Shown: positions 8,452-20,123 of the stretch, piece by piece | Layout: each line of letters begins with the position of its first letter | Numbering within the stretch: the first letter of the stretch is position 1 | Made by a program: the position numbers and the translations under genes | NCBI GenBank assembly: GCA_947475445.1 | Contig: CANJLC010000008.1 | Span: forward strand, 16,064-80,063 | DNA length: 64,000 bases | Direction: 5' to 3' | Origin: Alphaproteobacteria bacterium | GTDB lineage: Bacteria; Pseudomonadota; Alphaproteobacteria; Micropepsales; Micropepsaceae | The notes under the pieces: generated by a model | Told to the model about the DNA's origin: nothing | What the model saw: the letters and a program-made list of their open reading frames with translations, nothing else | Databases searched by the model: none

Positions 8452-9767
8452 GGCGCGCCTACCAGATGGTCTACCGTGACCGCGGTGATGCGCACCGGGA
8501 TGATGCTGCCGCGCAAGGGCCCAGCGCCGACACGGACCGGGGCAAAGCAGGGGGTGTGGCCCTTGCCGCCTTTTTCCACCAGCACCTGCTGGATGCTGCC
8601 CGACAGTGATTGCAGATGCGCCGCCCGCACGGCCTCACCCTTGGCCCGCAGGCGCGCCGCGCGTTCCCTGGCCAGGGCGCGGCCTTGCTGCGGCATGCGC
8701 GCCGCGGGGGTGCCGGCGCGCGGCGAAAAGGGAAAGACATGCAGGCTGGAAAAGCCCGCCTCATCCACCAGCGCAACGCTATTTTCGAACATGGCCTCGC
8801 TTTCGGTGGGAAAGCCGGTGATGAAATCGGCGCTGAACGCCGCACCGGGCCGCAAGCGGCGGACGCTTTCACAAAATGCGATCGTATCGGCGCGCGAATG
8901 GCGGCGCTTCATGCGCTTCAGGATGAGGTCATCGCCCGACTGGGCCGACAGGTGGAAATGCGGCATCAGCCTTTCTTCTTCGGCAATGGCGGCCAGCAGC
9001 GCCGCATCCGGCACGATGGAATCCAGCGAGGACAATCGCAATCTTTTGACCCCAGGCACCAGCTTTAAGATCTTCCGCACCAGCGCGCCCAGCGACGGCG
9101 CGCCGGGAAGGTCCTTGCCATAGGAAGAAATATCAACGCCCGTCAGCACAATCTCGGCAAAGCCTTTTTCGCTCAGACGCCGCGCCTCGGCGACAATTTC
9201 CCCCATGCCGACGCTGCGCGAATTTCCCCGGCCATAGGGAATGATGCAGAACGTGCAGCGATGGTCGCAGCCATTCTGGATCTGCAGGAAGGCGCGGGTC
9301 TGGCCGTCGAAATGCTCCACCATCTGGGCGGCGGTTTCGCGCAAGGCCATGATGTCATTGACGCGCACCCGCTCGGACATGCCAAATGCGCCATAGCTTT
9401 CCGCCTTCAGCTTTTCCGCATTGCCCAGCACCTGGTCCACTTCCGGCATGGCGGCGTAAGTCTGCGGCTCACTTTGCGCGGCGCAGCCGGTGACGATGAT
9501 GCGCAAGCCCGGGCGCGTCCGCCTGAGCCTGCGAATGGCCTGGCGCGATTGGCGAACCGCTTCGGCCGTCACGGCGCAGGTATTGACCACCACGGCCCCT
9601 TGCAGCTGCGCCTCGCCGGCGCGGGCCTTGATGGCTTCGCTCTCATAGGCATTGAGGCGGCAGCCGAAGGTCACAACTTCAACATTTTGGATGGTCGCAT
9701 CGCCGGACGGAAAACCGGCGGCCGTTCGCACACTGTCGCTACGAACTCCTGGCGATGCTCCAGTCAT
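8448..9767 (-). CDS. mtaB: tRNA t6A37 methylthiotransferase MtaB
   Basis: VEVVTFGCRLNAYESEAIK, VVVNTCAVTAEAVRQSRQAIRR, radical-SAM CDHRCTFCIIPYGRGNSRS. Confidence 0.93.
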   Translation of the reverse strand: MTGASPGVRSDSVRTAAGFPSGDATIQNVEVVTFGCRLNAYESEAIKARAGEAQLQGAVVVNTCAVTAEAVRQSRQAIRRLRRTRPGLRIIVTGCAAQSEPQTYAAMPEVDQVLGNAEKLKAESYGAFGMSERVRVNDIMALRETAAQMVEHFDGQTRAFLQIQNGCDHRCTFCIIPYGRGNSRSVGMGEIVAEARRLSEKGFAEIVLTGVDISSYGKDLPGAPSLGALVRKILKLVPGVKRLRLSSLDSIVPDAALLAAIAEEERLMPHFHLSAQSGDDLILKRMKRRHSRADTIAFCESVRRLRPGAAFSADFITGFPTESEAMFENSVALVDEAGFSSLHVFPFSPRAGTPAARMPQQGRALARERAARLRAKGEAVRAAHLQSLSGSIQQVLVEKGGKGHTPCFAPVRVGAGPLRGSIIPVRITAVTVDHLVGAP

Positions 9768-10591
9768 AATTTTTCCAGGTCAACTTCGCCGGTAAAGCTG
9801 GTGACGCCCGGCCCCGTCATCAGCACATGGCCGTCTTCCTCGCGCCATTCCAGTGTCAGGGGACCGCCATCCAGGATCAATTCCACCTTGCGCTCCACCA
9901 ACCCCTTGCGGATGGCGGCCACGGCCGTGGCGGCGGCGCCGGTGCCGCAGGCCAGCGTAATGCCCACGCCGCGCTCCCACACCCGCATGCGGATGCGGCT
10001 GCGGTCCAGCACCTGGGCGAATTCGACATTGACCCGCTGCGGGAACAAGGGATGCTTTTCGATCAGGGGCCCGATATGGGCCACGGGCGCGCGCCCCGCA
10101 TCGCCCACGAACAGAATGCAGTGCGGATTGCCCATGGAGGCGGCGCTGGCGGTGATGCTGCGGCCTTCCAGGTCGAACTGGAACTGGGTTGTATCCTTGT
10201 GCTCGGCCAGCGGCACGTCCTTCCAGTCCAGCCCCGGCGCGTCCATATCCACCATGACCAGCCCCTTGCCGGCGTCGCTGCACACCAGCGACCCGGCATT
10301 GCTGGCCAGCCGCACGCGGCCAAGGCCGCGCTCATCCATCAAGAGCCGGGCGACACAGCGTGTGGCGTTGCCGCAGGCGCTCACTTCGCTGCCATCGGCA
10401 TTGAAGAAGCGCAAAAGGGCGTCGGCGCTGGTGCCGCCGGGCAGGATCAGCACCACCGTGTCGCAGCCAATGCCGAAATGCCGGTCCGCCACCCGCTTGG
10501 CGCAATCGGGCGTCAGCGAAATGGCCTGCGTCCGCGCGTCAAAGACGGCGAAATCATTGCCCAGGCCTTGCATTTTGCGGAACGGAACCAT
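9764..10591 (-). CDS. dapF: Diaminopimelate epimerase
   Basis: PFRKMQGLGNDFAVFD, FFNADGSEVSACGNATRC, VGITLACGTGAAATAVAA. Confidence 0.95.
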   Translation of the reverse strand: MVPFRKMQGLGNDFAVFDARTQAISLTPDCAKRVADRHFGIGCDTVVLILPGGTSADALLRFFNADGSEVSACGNATRCVARLLMDERGLGRVRLASNAGSLVCSDAGKGLVMVDMDAPGLDWKDVPLAEHKDTTQFQFDLEGRSITASAASMGNPHCILFVGDAGRAPVAHIGPLIEKHPLFPQRVNVEFAQVLDRSRIRMRVWERGVGITLACGTGAAATAVAAIRKGLVERKVELILDGGPLTLEWREEDGHVLMTGPGVTSFTGEVDLEKL

Positions 10592-10702
10592 GCCGGGCCT
10601 TATATGGTGTTGTGGCGGGATTTGCCATTGCCAGCTTATGCCAAATTCGCGCAAAGCTGCCCTTCCGTCTTGTCATGCTCGCCTTTTTGAGGAGCCTTCG
10701 CC

Positions 10703-12700
10703 GTGACCCTTGATGATCCCCATGCCTGGCTGGAAGACGTCCATGGGCAAAAGCCCCTGGCCTGGGTGGCGCAGCAGAACAAAAAAGCGCTGGACATCCT
10801 GAAGGCCGATCCGCGCTACCAGGAATATTACGACAGCATCCTGTCGGTGCTGGACGCCACGGATCGCATTCCCTTCGGCCGCCTGGATCACGGCCATGTC
10901 TATAATTTCTGGCAGGACGCGCAACATCCCAAGGGCCTGTGGCGGCGCGCAAGCACGGCCGAATACCAGAAGGCTGCGCCCGGCTGGGAAGTTCTGCTGG
11001 ACATCGATGCGCTGGCGAAAGCGGAAAACGAGAATTGGGTTTTTTCGGGCGCCGAGCGCAGTCCCGGTGAAACGCGCTGCCTGCTGCGCCTGTCGCGCGG
11101 CGGCACCGATGCGGTGGTGATCCGCGAATATGATCTCGGCATGAAAAAATTCCTCGCCGATGGCTTTGCCCTGCCGGACGCCAAGTCGGACGCCACCTAC
11201 CTGGACGACGACACGGTGCTGTTCGCCACTGCCGCCGACGGCGCCACCACATCTTCCTATGCCCGCATCGTGCGGCAATGGAGGCGCGGCACGCCTGTTT
11301 CATCGGCCGCCATGGTTTATGAAGGCGAAGTGTCGGATGTCGGCTCTTCCGCCGCGGTGTTTCACGCCAGAGAAGGCAATTATGCCGTCATCATCCGGTC
11401 TGTCAGTTTTTTCGAGGCGGATTATTTCGCGCTGGAAAATGGCGCGGCGCGGAAATTGCCGCTGCCGCGTTCCGCCGACTTGAAGGCGTGGCTGGTAGGG
11501 TCGCTGATCGTCACCCTGCGTGAGGACTACACGGACCCCGGCAGCGGCAAGATTTTCGCCAAGGGCGCGCTGGTGGCATTTCGCGAAGGCCAGGCGCCGC
11601 AGATCGTCTATCAGCCCGGCCCGCGCGGCAGTGTCGAAAGCGTGGCTTCGGGCCAGGGCAAGCTCTATGCCGCCATCACCGACAATGTGATCGGCGCGGT
11701 GCATGTTTTCACGCCCGGTGCCGATGGATGGGACAGCGTCGTGCTGCCGCTGCCCGGTGCCGGCTCGGCGGATATCGTCTCCACCAATGATTTCGGGCCC
11801 CAGGTGCTGCTCCGGTTCGAAAATTATCTCACGCCCGCCACGCTGTATTTCGAGGATGGCAGCGGCGCCCCCCGGCCGATCAAGTCGTTGCCGGCGCGGT
11901 TCGATGCCTCCGGCCTTGTCACCGGGCAATTCGAGGCGACGTCAAAGGACGGCACGAAAATCCCCTATTTCGTGACGCGCCCGAAAAACCTGGCCGGCCC
12001 CGCGCCTGCCGTGCTGTACGGCTATGGCGGCTTCGAGGTTTCGCTCACGCCGGGCTATTCCGCCAATTTCGGGCGGCTGTGGCTCAGCAAGTGCGGCATC
12101 TATGTGGTGGCGAATATCCGGGGCGGCGGCGAGTTCGGTCCTGCCTGGCATGATGCGGCGCTGAAAATGAACCGCCAGCGCGCCTTTGACGATTTCGCCG
12201 CCGTGGCGGCGGACCTGCAAAGCCGCGGCCTGACCACGCCGGCGCAGCTGGGCATCATGGGCGGCTCCAATGGCGGGCTGCTGGTCTCCACCGTGATGAC
12301 GCAGATACCGGAAAAACTTGGCGCGGTGGTCTGCCAGGTGCCGCTGATCGACATGATCGCCTACACCCATATCGGCGCCGGCACTTCCTGGGTGGGCGAA
12401 TATGGCGATCCGGCCGATCCGAAAATGCGCGACTATATTCTCACCTATTCGCCGTACCAGAATGTGAAAAAGGGCGTGAAATACCCGCCGGTGTTTTTCG
12501 TCACCGCCACCTCCGACGACCGGGTTTCCCCGGTGCATGCCCGCAAGATGGCGGCGCGGATGGAGAGCCAGGGCCATGAGGTGCTGTTCTACGAAAACAC
12601 CGATGGCGGCCACGCCGCCGCCGCCGACCACAAGCAAAACGCGGAAATGTGGGCCCTCAGCTTCGTCTATCTGGCGCAAAAACTCGGTTTAAAGCCGTAA
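10703..12700 (+). CDS. Prolyl oligopeptidase family serine peptidase (S9A)
   Basis: DDPHAWLEDVHGQKPLAWV N-term; LGIMGGSNGGLLVSTVMTQIPE catalytic Ser; ENTDGGHAAAADHKQNAEMWAL catalytic His. Confidence 0.93.
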   Translation: MTLDDPHAWLEDVHGQKPLAWVAQQNKKALDILKADPRYQEYYDSILSVLDATDRIPFGRLDHGHVYNFWQDAQHPKGLWRRASTAEYQKAAPGWEVLLDIDALAKAENENWVFSGAERSPGETRCLLRLSRGGTDAVVIREYDLGMKKFLADGFALPDAKSDATYLDDDTVLFATAADGATTSSYARIVRQWRRGTPVSSAAMVYEGEVSDVGSSAAVFHAREGNYAVIIRSVSFFEADYFALENGAARKLPLPRSADLKAWLVGSLIVTLREDYTDPGSGKIFAKGALVAFREGQAPQIVYQPGPRGSVESVASGQGKLYAAITDNVIGAVHVFTPGADGWDSVVLPLPGAGSADIVSTNDFGPQVLLRFENYLTPATLYFEDGSGAPRPIKSLPARFDASGLVTGQFEATSKDGTKIPYFVTRPKNLAGPAPAVLYGYGGFEVSLTPGYSANFGRLWLSKCGIYVVANIRGGGEFGPAWHDAALKMNRQRAFDDFAAVAADLQSRGLTTPAQLGIMGGSNGGLLVSTVMTQIPEKLGAVVCQVPLIDMIAYTHIGAGTSWVGEYGDPADPKMRDYILTYSPYQNVKKGVKYPPVFFVTATSDDRVSPVHARKMAARMESQGHEVLFYENTDGGHAAAADHKQNAEMWALSFVYLAQKLGLKP

Positions 12701-12741
12701 ATTTGACTTTTCCGGCTCCAAAAGCCTAAAACCCGGCCATT

Positions 12742-12901
12742 CCGGAAAGACCAAAGGCCTTTCCGGTCCCCCGCCTGGCGCGGGGGATCGACCCCAGGCA
12801 GCGCAGGTGCGCCCCCTGGGGCGAAGTGCGTTGGCCGTAGGCCACGAAATGGTCCGGTGGACCATTTCGAGCAATGAGCGCTGCGAGCTTGGGCGAGCAG
12901 C
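12742..12901. repeat. Tandem battery of six inverted repeats upstream of ffh
   Basis: CCGGAAAG/CTTTCCGG, CCCCCGC/GCGGGGG, CCCCAGG/CCTGGGG, TGGCC/GGCCA, GAAATGGTCC/GGACCATTTC, GCTGC/GCAGC, consecutively. Confidence 0.7.
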
Positions 12902-12925
12902 AGGGTGTTTTTTTGGAGTTTGTGG

Positions 12926-14302
12926 TTGTTCGAGAATCTTCAATCCCGCCTCGGCGGCGTATTCGACAAGCTTCGCGGGCGCGGCGCGCTCAGCGAGGCT
13001 GATGTCGATTCCGCCCTGGCCGAAGTGCGCACCGCCCTGATCGACGCCGACGTGTCGCTGCCGGTGGTGAAGGATTTCATCGACAAGGTTCGCCCCCGCG
13101 CCATCGGCGAAAATGTCATCCGCTCGGTCAGCCCGGGCCAGCAGGTCATCAAGATCGTCCATGACGTGCTGGTGGAAACCCTGGGCAGCGACAATGCCGC
13201 CCTCAATCTGGGCTCGCCCCCCGCGCCCATCCTGATGGTCGGCCTGCAGGGCTCGGGCAAGACCACCACCAGCGCCAAGCTCGGCCTGCTGCTGCAGACA
13301 AAGGAAAAAAAGCGCGTGCTGATGGCCTCGCTGGACGTCAATCGTCCCGCCGCCATGGAACAGCTGCGCGTGCTGGGCGAACAGGCCGGCATTGCCACCC
13401 TTCCCATTGTTGCGGGCCAGGACCCCGTCGCCATCGCCAAGCGCGCCTTGGCCAGCGCCAAGGTCGGCGGCTATGACGTCCTCATTCTCGACACCGCCGG
13501 CCGCCAGTCGATTGACGAGCAGCTGATGACCGAAGTGGCCGCCATCAAGGCCGCCACCAATCCCCACGAAACCCTGCTGGTGGCCGACAGCCTCACCGGC
13601 CAGGACGCCGTGAACATCGCGAAGAATTTCAACGACCGCGTCGCGCTGTCGGGCATCATCCTCACCCGCGTCGATGGCGATGGCCGCGGCGGCGCCGCGC
13701 TTTCCATGCGCGCCGTCACCGGCGCCCCCATCAAGTTCCTCGGCGCCGGCGAAAAGCTGGATGCGCTGGAAGCCTTTCATCCCGCCCGCGTTGCGGCCCG
13801 CATTTTGGATATGGGCGATGTCGTGTCGCTGGTGGAAAAGGCCAGCGAGACGCTGGACAAGGAAGAAGCCGAAAAGCTCGCCGCCAAGATGAAGAAAGGG
13901 TCGTTCGACATGAACGACCTCAAATCGCAACTGAACCAGATGAAGAAGCTGGGCGGCATGAAGGGCGTGCTGGGCATGCTGCCGGGCGTGGGCAAGATCA
14001 AGGGCCAGCTGGAAGCCGCCGGCCTCGACGACCGCATCCTCACCCGCCAGGAAGCGATCATTTCCTCCATGACCAGGCAGGAGCGCGTGGATCCCGATGT
14101 GATCAACGGCTCGCGCAGGAAACGCATCGCCGCCGGCTCCGGCGTGGATGTCAGCGAGGTCAACAAGCTTCTGAAAATGCACCGCCAGATGGCGGACATG
14201 ATGAAGAAAGTGGGCAAGGGCGGCCGCATGCCGCAAATGCCCGGCATGGGCGGCGGGTTGCCCGGTGGATTACCGCCCGGAATCTTTCCGGGTCGGCGTT
14301 GA
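12926..14302 (+). CDS. ffh: Signal recognition particle protein Ffh (TTG start assumed; GTG at 12905 is an alternative)
   Basis: LFENLQSRLGGVFDKLRGRGALSEADVD, GLQGSGKTTTSAKLG, LDTAGRQSIDEQLM, M-domain GMLPGVGKIK...SSMTRQERVDPDVINGSRRKRIAAGSG. Confidence 0.96.
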   Translation: MFENLQSRLGGVFDKLRGRGALSEADVDSALAEVRTALIDADVSLPVVKDFIDKVRPRAIGENVIRSVSPGQQVIKIVHDVLVETLGSDNAALNLGSPPAPILMVGLQGSGKTTTSAKLGLLLQTKEKKRVLMASLDVNRPAAMEQLRVLGEQAGIATLPIVAGQDPVAIAKRALASAKVGGYDVLILDTAGRQSIDEQLMTEVAAIKAATNPHETLLVADSLTGQDAVNIAKNFNDRVALSGIILTRVDGDGRGGAALSMRAVTGAPIKFLGAGEKLDALEAFHPARVAARILDMGDVVSLVEKASETLDKEEAEKLAAKMKKGSFDMNDLKSQLNQMKKLGGMKGVLGMLPGVGKIKGQLEAAGLDDRILTRQEAIISSMTRQERVDPDVINGSRRKRIAAGSGVDVSEVNKLLKMHRQMADMMKKVGKGGRMPQMPGMGGGLPGGLPPGIFPGRR

Positions 14303-14332
14303 TTTAGGTCTTTAACAGCAAGGAAAAACACA

Positions 14333-14701
14333 ATGGCACTTCGTATTCGTCTGGCGCGCGGCGGCACCAAGAAACGCCCGCATTACAATATCGTGATCTC
14401 GGATTCGCGTTCGCCCCGTGACGGCCGCTTCATCCAGAAGATCGGCTTCTACAATCCGCTGCTGCCGTCGGACCATGCCGACCGCCTCAAGCTCGATCTC
14501 GACGCCGCCAAGGCCTGGATTGCCAAGGGCGCCGTGGCCTCCGACCGCGTGCACAAGTTTCTCGCCAAGTCCGGCCTGGTGAAGGCGCGCATCCACGCCA
14601 ATCCGCAAAAGGCCCAGCCCAAGAAGAAGGCGCAGGAACGCGCGGCCGCGAACGCCGCCGCCGCCGCTGCTCCGGCTGCCGAAGAAGCGCCGGCCTCCTA
14701 A
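14333..14701 (+). CDS. rpsP: 30S ribosomal protein S16
   Basis: [42 protein letters not shown]. Confidence 0.98.
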   Translation: MALRIRLARGGTKKRPHYNIVISDSRSPRDGRFIQKIGFYNPLLPSDHADRLKLDLDAAKAWIAKGAVASDRVHKFLAKSGLVKARIHANPQKAQPKKKAQERAAANAAAAAAPAAEEAPAS

Positions 14702-15220
14702 TTGGCCGGCGACGTTCTTCTTGCCGCCGTGATCGGCGCGCAGGGCCTCAAGGGTGCCGTGAAGACCAAGGTCTTCACCGCTTCGCCTGAGGCGCTTTCG
14801 CGCTATGCGGTGCTGCATGACAAGAACGGCAAGAGGTTCGAGATCACCGCTTTTCGCCCGGGCAAACCGGGCGAGGCGGTGATGTCGTTTCAGGGCGTCG
14901 ACACGCGCGAAGCGGCGGAAGCCCTGAAAGGCACCCAGCTTTTCGTCGCCCGCGATAAGCTGCCCGAGCCCGATGAGGAAGAATTCTACCATGCCGATTT
15001 GATCGGCCTGGAAGCGCGCGACAGCGAGGGCCGCGTCATAGGCAAGGTCACCAGCATCCACAATTTCGGCGCCGGCGACGTGATCGAGATCACGCGTGCC
15101 GACGGCGACACGGTGCTGCTGGCCTTCACGCGCGAGACCGTGCCGCATATCGATATTCCCGGCGGACATATCCTGGTGGCGGTGCCGGAAGACGATGAGG
15201 CAGGCGACCATGTCGAATAG
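14702..15220 (+). CDS. rimM: Ribosome maturation factor RimM (TTG start)
   Basis: [60 protein letters not shown]; between rpsP and trmD. Confidence 0.95.
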   Translation: MAGDVLLAAVIGAQGLKGAVKTKVFTASPEALSRYAVLHDKNGKRFEITAFRPGKPGEAVMSFQGVDTREAAEALKGTQLFVARDKLPEPDEEEFYHADLIGLEARDSEGRVIGKVTSIHNFGAGDVIEITRADGDTVLLAFTRETVPHIDIPGGHILVAVPEDDEAGDHVE

Positions 15221-15923
15221 CTGGCAAGCCACCATCTTCACCCTCTTTCCCGAAATGTTTCCCGGGCCGCTGGGCATCTCGCTCTTGGGCAAGGCGCTCT
15301 CGAACAATCTGTGGTCGCTGGAGGTGCGCGATATCCGCGACCACGGCCTTGGCAAGCATCGCACGGTGGATGACAGCCCGGCCGGCGGCGGTCCCGGCAT
15401 GGTGATGCGCGCCGATGTGGCCGCAGCCGCCATTGATGCTGTCCCGCGGGGTGACCGGCCCCTGATCTATCTTTCGCCGCGCGGCGCGCCCCTGACACAG
15501 GCGCGTGTCCGCAGGCTGGCGGACGGCCCCGGCGCCATCCTGCTCTGCGGCCGCTTTGAGGGCCTGGACGAGCGGGTGATCGCGGCCCGCGCCATCGAGG
15601 AAGTCTCCCTGGGGGACTTCGTGCTGGCGGGAGGCGAGATTGCCGCCATGGCCCTGATCGAGGCCAGTGTCCGCCTGCTGCCCGGTGTGCTTGGGGCGGC
15701 CGCTTCCACCCAGGAGGAAAGCTTCTCGGCGGGCCTGCTGGAATATCCGCAATTCACCCGGCCGCAGGATTTCGAGGGAAAAACCATCCCGGAAGTCCTA
15801 AACAACGGAAATCATTCAGAAATCGCCAAATGGCGGCAGGCCCAGTCCGAAGCCCTGACCCGGGCGCGGCGCCCCGACCTGTGGTCCCTGCACCAAAAGG
15901 GCTCTTTTCCCTTTGAAAAGTAA
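15210..15923 (+). CDS. trmD: tRNA (guanine-N1)-methyltransferase TrmD
   Basis: [71 protein letters not shown]. Confidence 0.97.
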   Translation: MSNSWQATIFTLFPEMFPGPLGISLLGKALSNNLWSLEVRDIRDHGLGKHRTVDDSPAGGGPGMVMRADVAAAAIDAVPRGDRPLIYLSPRGAPLTQARVRRLADGPGAILLCGRFEGLDERVIAARAIEEVSLGDFVLAGGEIAAMALIEASVRLLPGVLGAAASTQEESFSAGLLEYPQFTRPQDFEGKTIPEVLNNGNHSEIAKWRQAQSEALTRARRPDLWSLHQKGSFPFEK

Positions 15924-15973
15924 GGGGGCTGGGCTATATGCCCGCCCTCATTCGCCGCCCGGAGACGACCAAA

Positions 15974-16387
15974 ATGAACCTGTTGCAGACCCTCGAAGCC
16001 GAACAGATGAAGGCCGTCCGGGCCAAGGCGCATCCCGAATTCCGCCCCGGCGACACCCTCAAGGTCAACGTCAAGGTCGTCGACGTCACCTATGACGAGA
16101 AGGCCAAGGCCAACAAGACGCGCGAACGCATCCAGGCCTTTGAAGGCGTCTGCATCGCCCGCCAGGGCCAGGGCCTGAACGAGAGCTTCACCGTCCGCAA
16201 GCTGTCCTATGGCGAAGGCGTGGAACGCGTTTTCCCGGTTTATTCGCCGCTGGTGGATTCGGTTGTCGTGGTGCGCAAGGGCAAGGTCCGCCGCGCCAAG
16301 CTCTATTATCTGCGTGGCCGCACCGGCAAGTCGGCGCGCATCTCCGAACGCACCGACAACGCCGCGACGGAAGCCGACGCCTCGTAA
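15974..16387 (+). CDS. rplS: 50S ribosomal protein L19
   Basis: [56 protein letters not shown]. Confidence 0.97.
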   Translation: MNLLQTLEAEQMKAVRAKAHPEFRPGDTLKVNVKVVDVTYDEKAKANKTRERIQAFEGVCIARQGQGLNESFTVRKLSYGEGVERVFPVYSPLVDSVVVVRKGKVRRAKLYYLRGRTGKSARISERTDNAATEADAS

Positions 16388-16528
16388 AAGCCGCGGAAAA
16401 CGGGCCTTTCCTGAACAAAGTGCAGAAAGCTCCGATTTTTCGGGGCTTTTTTGCTATCAGGGTGCTTGTAACCCCCGAAAATACAGTAAAATCGGGCCTC
16501 CTAGTTGATTCGCAAGAGGGACACCCCA

Positions 16529-16831
16529 ATGGCCACTGCCGCAAAAGCAAAAGTTGAAACCGTTTCCACCCGCCAGCTCGCCAGCCAGCTCGCTGAAAAG
16601 CATGAGTTGTCGCAGAAGAGCGCCAACGCGCTGATCGAAGACACGATCGGCCTGATCACCAAGCACCTGAAGAAGGGCGCCCGCATCCGTCTCAATGGCC
16701 TCGGCATTCTCGTCGTGCGCAAGCGCGGTCCGCGCATGGGCCGCAATCCCGCGACCGGCGAAGCCATCAAGATCAAGGCGTCCAAGAAGGTCGCGTTCCG
16801 CGCCTCCAAGGAACTGAAGGAATCGATCTAA
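16529..16831 (+). CDS. HU family DNA-binding protein
   Basis: LTKHLKKGARIRLNGLGILVVRKRGPRMGRNPATGEAIKIKASKKVAFRASKELK. Confidence 0.93.
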   Translation: MATAAKAKVETVSTRQLASQLAEKHELSQKSANALIEDTIGLITKHLKKGARIRLNGLGILVVRKRGPRMGRNPATGEAIKIKASKKVAFRASKELKESI

Positions 16832-16860
16832 GGATCGCTTTTCCTTAATTCGGAAAAGAA

Positions 16861-16894
16861 AAGCCGGGCTTCACAGCCCGGCTTTTTCTTTTTT
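16861..16894 (+). terminator. Rho-independent terminator downstream of the HU gene
   Basis: AAGCCGGGCTtcacAGCCCGGCTTTTTCTTTTTT. Confidence 0.9.
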
Positions 16895-17083
16895 GATGGT
16901 CGCGCGGCTCGGCATCCGCCACCGGTCCTGCTCCCCCTTTGGCGCGCAGCGCCTGAAAGGGGGAGATGCGGTAGCTGGTTTGAGGGCGCGGGCTACGACC
17001 GCGCGCCCGACCCCAGCGAAGGCAGAGGGGGTTATTTAAAGCGCGAATCTGCCGCCTTGCCCTCAGGCCCTGTCCCCGGCTAG

Positions 17084-18106
<1,023 letters not shown>

Positions 18107-18136
18107 TAAGCCCTTTTCACTTTCCTATATTGCGCA

Positions 18137-18172
18137 CAGCGGCTGGAGCCTTCCGGCCGCTGTTGCTTTTTT
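18137..18172 (+). terminator. Rho-independent terminator downstream of mdh
   Basis: CAGCGGCtggagccttccgGCCGCTGttgcTTTTTT. Confidence 0.75.
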
Positions 18173-18248
18173 GCCATCTTGTCACGGGACACCTGTTTTG
18201 AGACATTTTGATACAAATAGAGGTTTCCGGGGTCGGGGGGCCCAATCC

Positions 18249-18770
18249 ATGGACACGATCGGAAGAATGAGCCTTTTGCTGCTCGCATCCTTCTGGCTGC
18301 TCATGGCCTCGATGGCGGTGGCGGCGGTCTGGCTCGTGGAGCCCGCGAAAGCGGTGGGCCTCGCCGCCACCGACCACGGCACGGCGAACCTGACCGTTCA
18401 TGTCGGCCGCGTGTCGCCCAGGGGCGGCGTGCTCAGGCTGGGCGTCTATGACGCCGCCAATTATGCCGATGACAAGACGCCCGTGGCCACGGCGGATGTC
18501 CCGGCCATTGCGGGCGAAACCACCGTCACGCTCACGGGCCTGCCGCCCGGCCGCTACGCCATCGAGGCGTTCCAGGATTTCAATTCCAACGGCAAGATGG
18601 ATTCCAGCTGGCTGGGACTGCCCAAGGAGCCTTACGGCTTTTCGCGCGACGCCAAGCCGTTTCTCTCCAAGCCAGGCTTTGATGCGGTCGCTTTCGAGCT
18701 GACGCAAGGCGACAACAGCCAGACCATGACCCTGCAGAATTCGCAGGCCGCCGCCAGCGCCGGCTTCTGA
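18249..18770 (+). CDS. DUF2141 domain-containing secreted protein
   Basis: LTVHVGRVSPRGGVLRLGVYDAANYADD...GLPPGRYAIEAFQDFNSNGKMDSSWLGLPKEPYGFSRDA is characteristic of DUF2141. Confidence 0.85.
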   Translation: MDTIGRMSLLLLASFWLLMASMAVAAVWLVEPAKAVGLAATDHGTANLTVHVGRVSPRGGVLRLGVYDAANYADDKTPVATADVPAIAGETTVTLTGLPPGRYAIEAFQDFNSNGKMDSSWLGLPKEPYGFSRDAKPFLSKPGFDAVAFELTQGDNSQTMTLQNSQAAASAGF

Positions 18771-18846
18771 GCGTCCGCCAATTTGCACAACACACCTTCG
18801 CGTGTTTGCGCCTCGCGCCGCGCCATGACCCGTGTTAGGAGCGGGC

Positions 18847-20085
18847 ATGAGTGAAATTCCGCCCGCCATCTATCGCCGCCGGGACCTGCATTATTTCGTC
18901 AGCTCGCGCTTCGTCGCCACCGCGGTGAGCCAGGTCCAGGCTGTGGCGATCGCCTGGCAGATCTACGATATGGAGCGCAGCGCGCTGTCGCTGGGCCTGG
19001 TCGGGCTTTGCCAGTTTGTCCCGATGTTCCTGCTCACCTTGCCGGCGGGCGACATCACCGACCGCTTCAACCAGCGCCGGGTTTATGCGCTCGCGGCGGG
19101 CTTGCAGGCGGCCTGCAGCGCCCTGTTCCTGGGCCTCAGCCTCTTTCACGCCCAAAGCGTCTGGATGTTTTACGCCGTGCTGGTGCTGTTCGGCGCGGCG
19201 CGCGGGTTTGCCGGTCCTTCCGGCCAGTCGCTGCTGCCGTTCCTGGTGCCGCAGGAAAAGCTGTCGCACGCCATCTCGGTCAATTCCTCGGCCTTCACCG
19301 CCGCAGTCATTGCCGGCCCGGCGCTGGGCGGCTTCCTCTATATTTACGGGCCCGTGACGGTCTATTCCATCTGCATCGCCGGTTTTGCCATCGCCGCAAT
19401 GATCGTTTTCAATCTCGGCGGACGCCATGTAAAGCCGGAGCAAAGCCTGGCGACGCGGCTGGAACGCGTCGCCGAAGGCGTGCGCTATGTGCGCTCGCGC
19501 CCGGTCATCCTGGGCGCCATTTCCCTCGACCTTTTCGCCGTGCTGCTGGGCGGGGCGACGGCTCTGCTGCCCATTTATGCACGCGATATCCTGCATGTCG
19601 GGCCTGATGGGCTCGGCCTGCTGCGAAGCGCGCCTGCGGCGGGCGCCTTCATCATGGCGGCCTATCTCACCCGCTTTCACATCAAGCGCCATGTCGGGGT
19701 GAAGATGTTCGCTTCCGTGGCGGTCTTCGGCCTGGCCACCATCGTGTTCGGATTTTCCACCTGGTTTCCGCTGTCCCTGGCCGCCCTGTTCGTGCTGGGC
19801 GCAGCCGACCTGGTCAGCGTCAATGTCCGCTCCTCGCTGATCCAGCTTTCAACGCCCGATGCCATGCGCGGCCGGGTGTCCTCCGTTTCCATCCTGTTCA
19901 TCGGTGCGTCCAACGAATTGGGGGAGTTTGAATCGGGCACAACAGCCGCGCTGCTGGGCACGGTGCCCGCCGTGGTGGTGGGCGGCATCGGCACGCTGCT
20001 GGTGGTGGGGCTCTGGATGAAATTGTTCCCCGCCCTCAGGCGGGTGGACAATTACGACGACTTATCTTCTGGTCGCACGGCCTGA
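18847..20085 (+). CDS. MFS transporter, EntS/MFS_3-like
   Basis: AIAWQIYDMERSALSLGLVGLCQFVPMFLLTLPAGDITDRFNQRRVY; DAMRGRVSSVSILFIGASNELGEFESGTTAALLG. Confidence 0.9.
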   Translation: MSEIPPAIYRRRDLHYFVSSRFVATAVSQVQAVAIAWQIYDMERSALSLGLVGLCQFVPMFLLTLPAGDITDRFNQRRVYALAAGLQAACSALFLGLSLFHAQSVWMFYAVLVLFGAARGFAGPSGQSLLPFLVPQEKLSHAISVNSSAFTAAVIAGPALGGFLYIYGPVTVYSICIAGFAIAAMIVFNLGGRHVKPEQSLATRLERVAEGVRYVRSRPVILGAISLDLFAVLLGGATALLPIYARDILHVGPDGLGLLRSAPAAGAFIMAAYLTRFHIKRHVGVKMFASVAVFGLATIVFGFSTWFPLSLAALFVLGAADLVSVNVRSSLIQLSTPDAMRGRVSSVSILFIGASNELGEFESGTTAALLGTVPAVVVGGIGTLLVVGLWMKLFPALRRVDNYDDLSSGRTA

Positions 20086-20123
20086 CGCGAAGTCTGCAAT
20101 TTCGCGGGGCCGATGCTTCCGGC

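Noticed and set aside
16930-16975. CTCCCCCTTT...AAAGGGGGAG inverted repeat between HU and mdh
   Set aside because: Simple intergenic palindrome without a second copy or regulatory context in this window.
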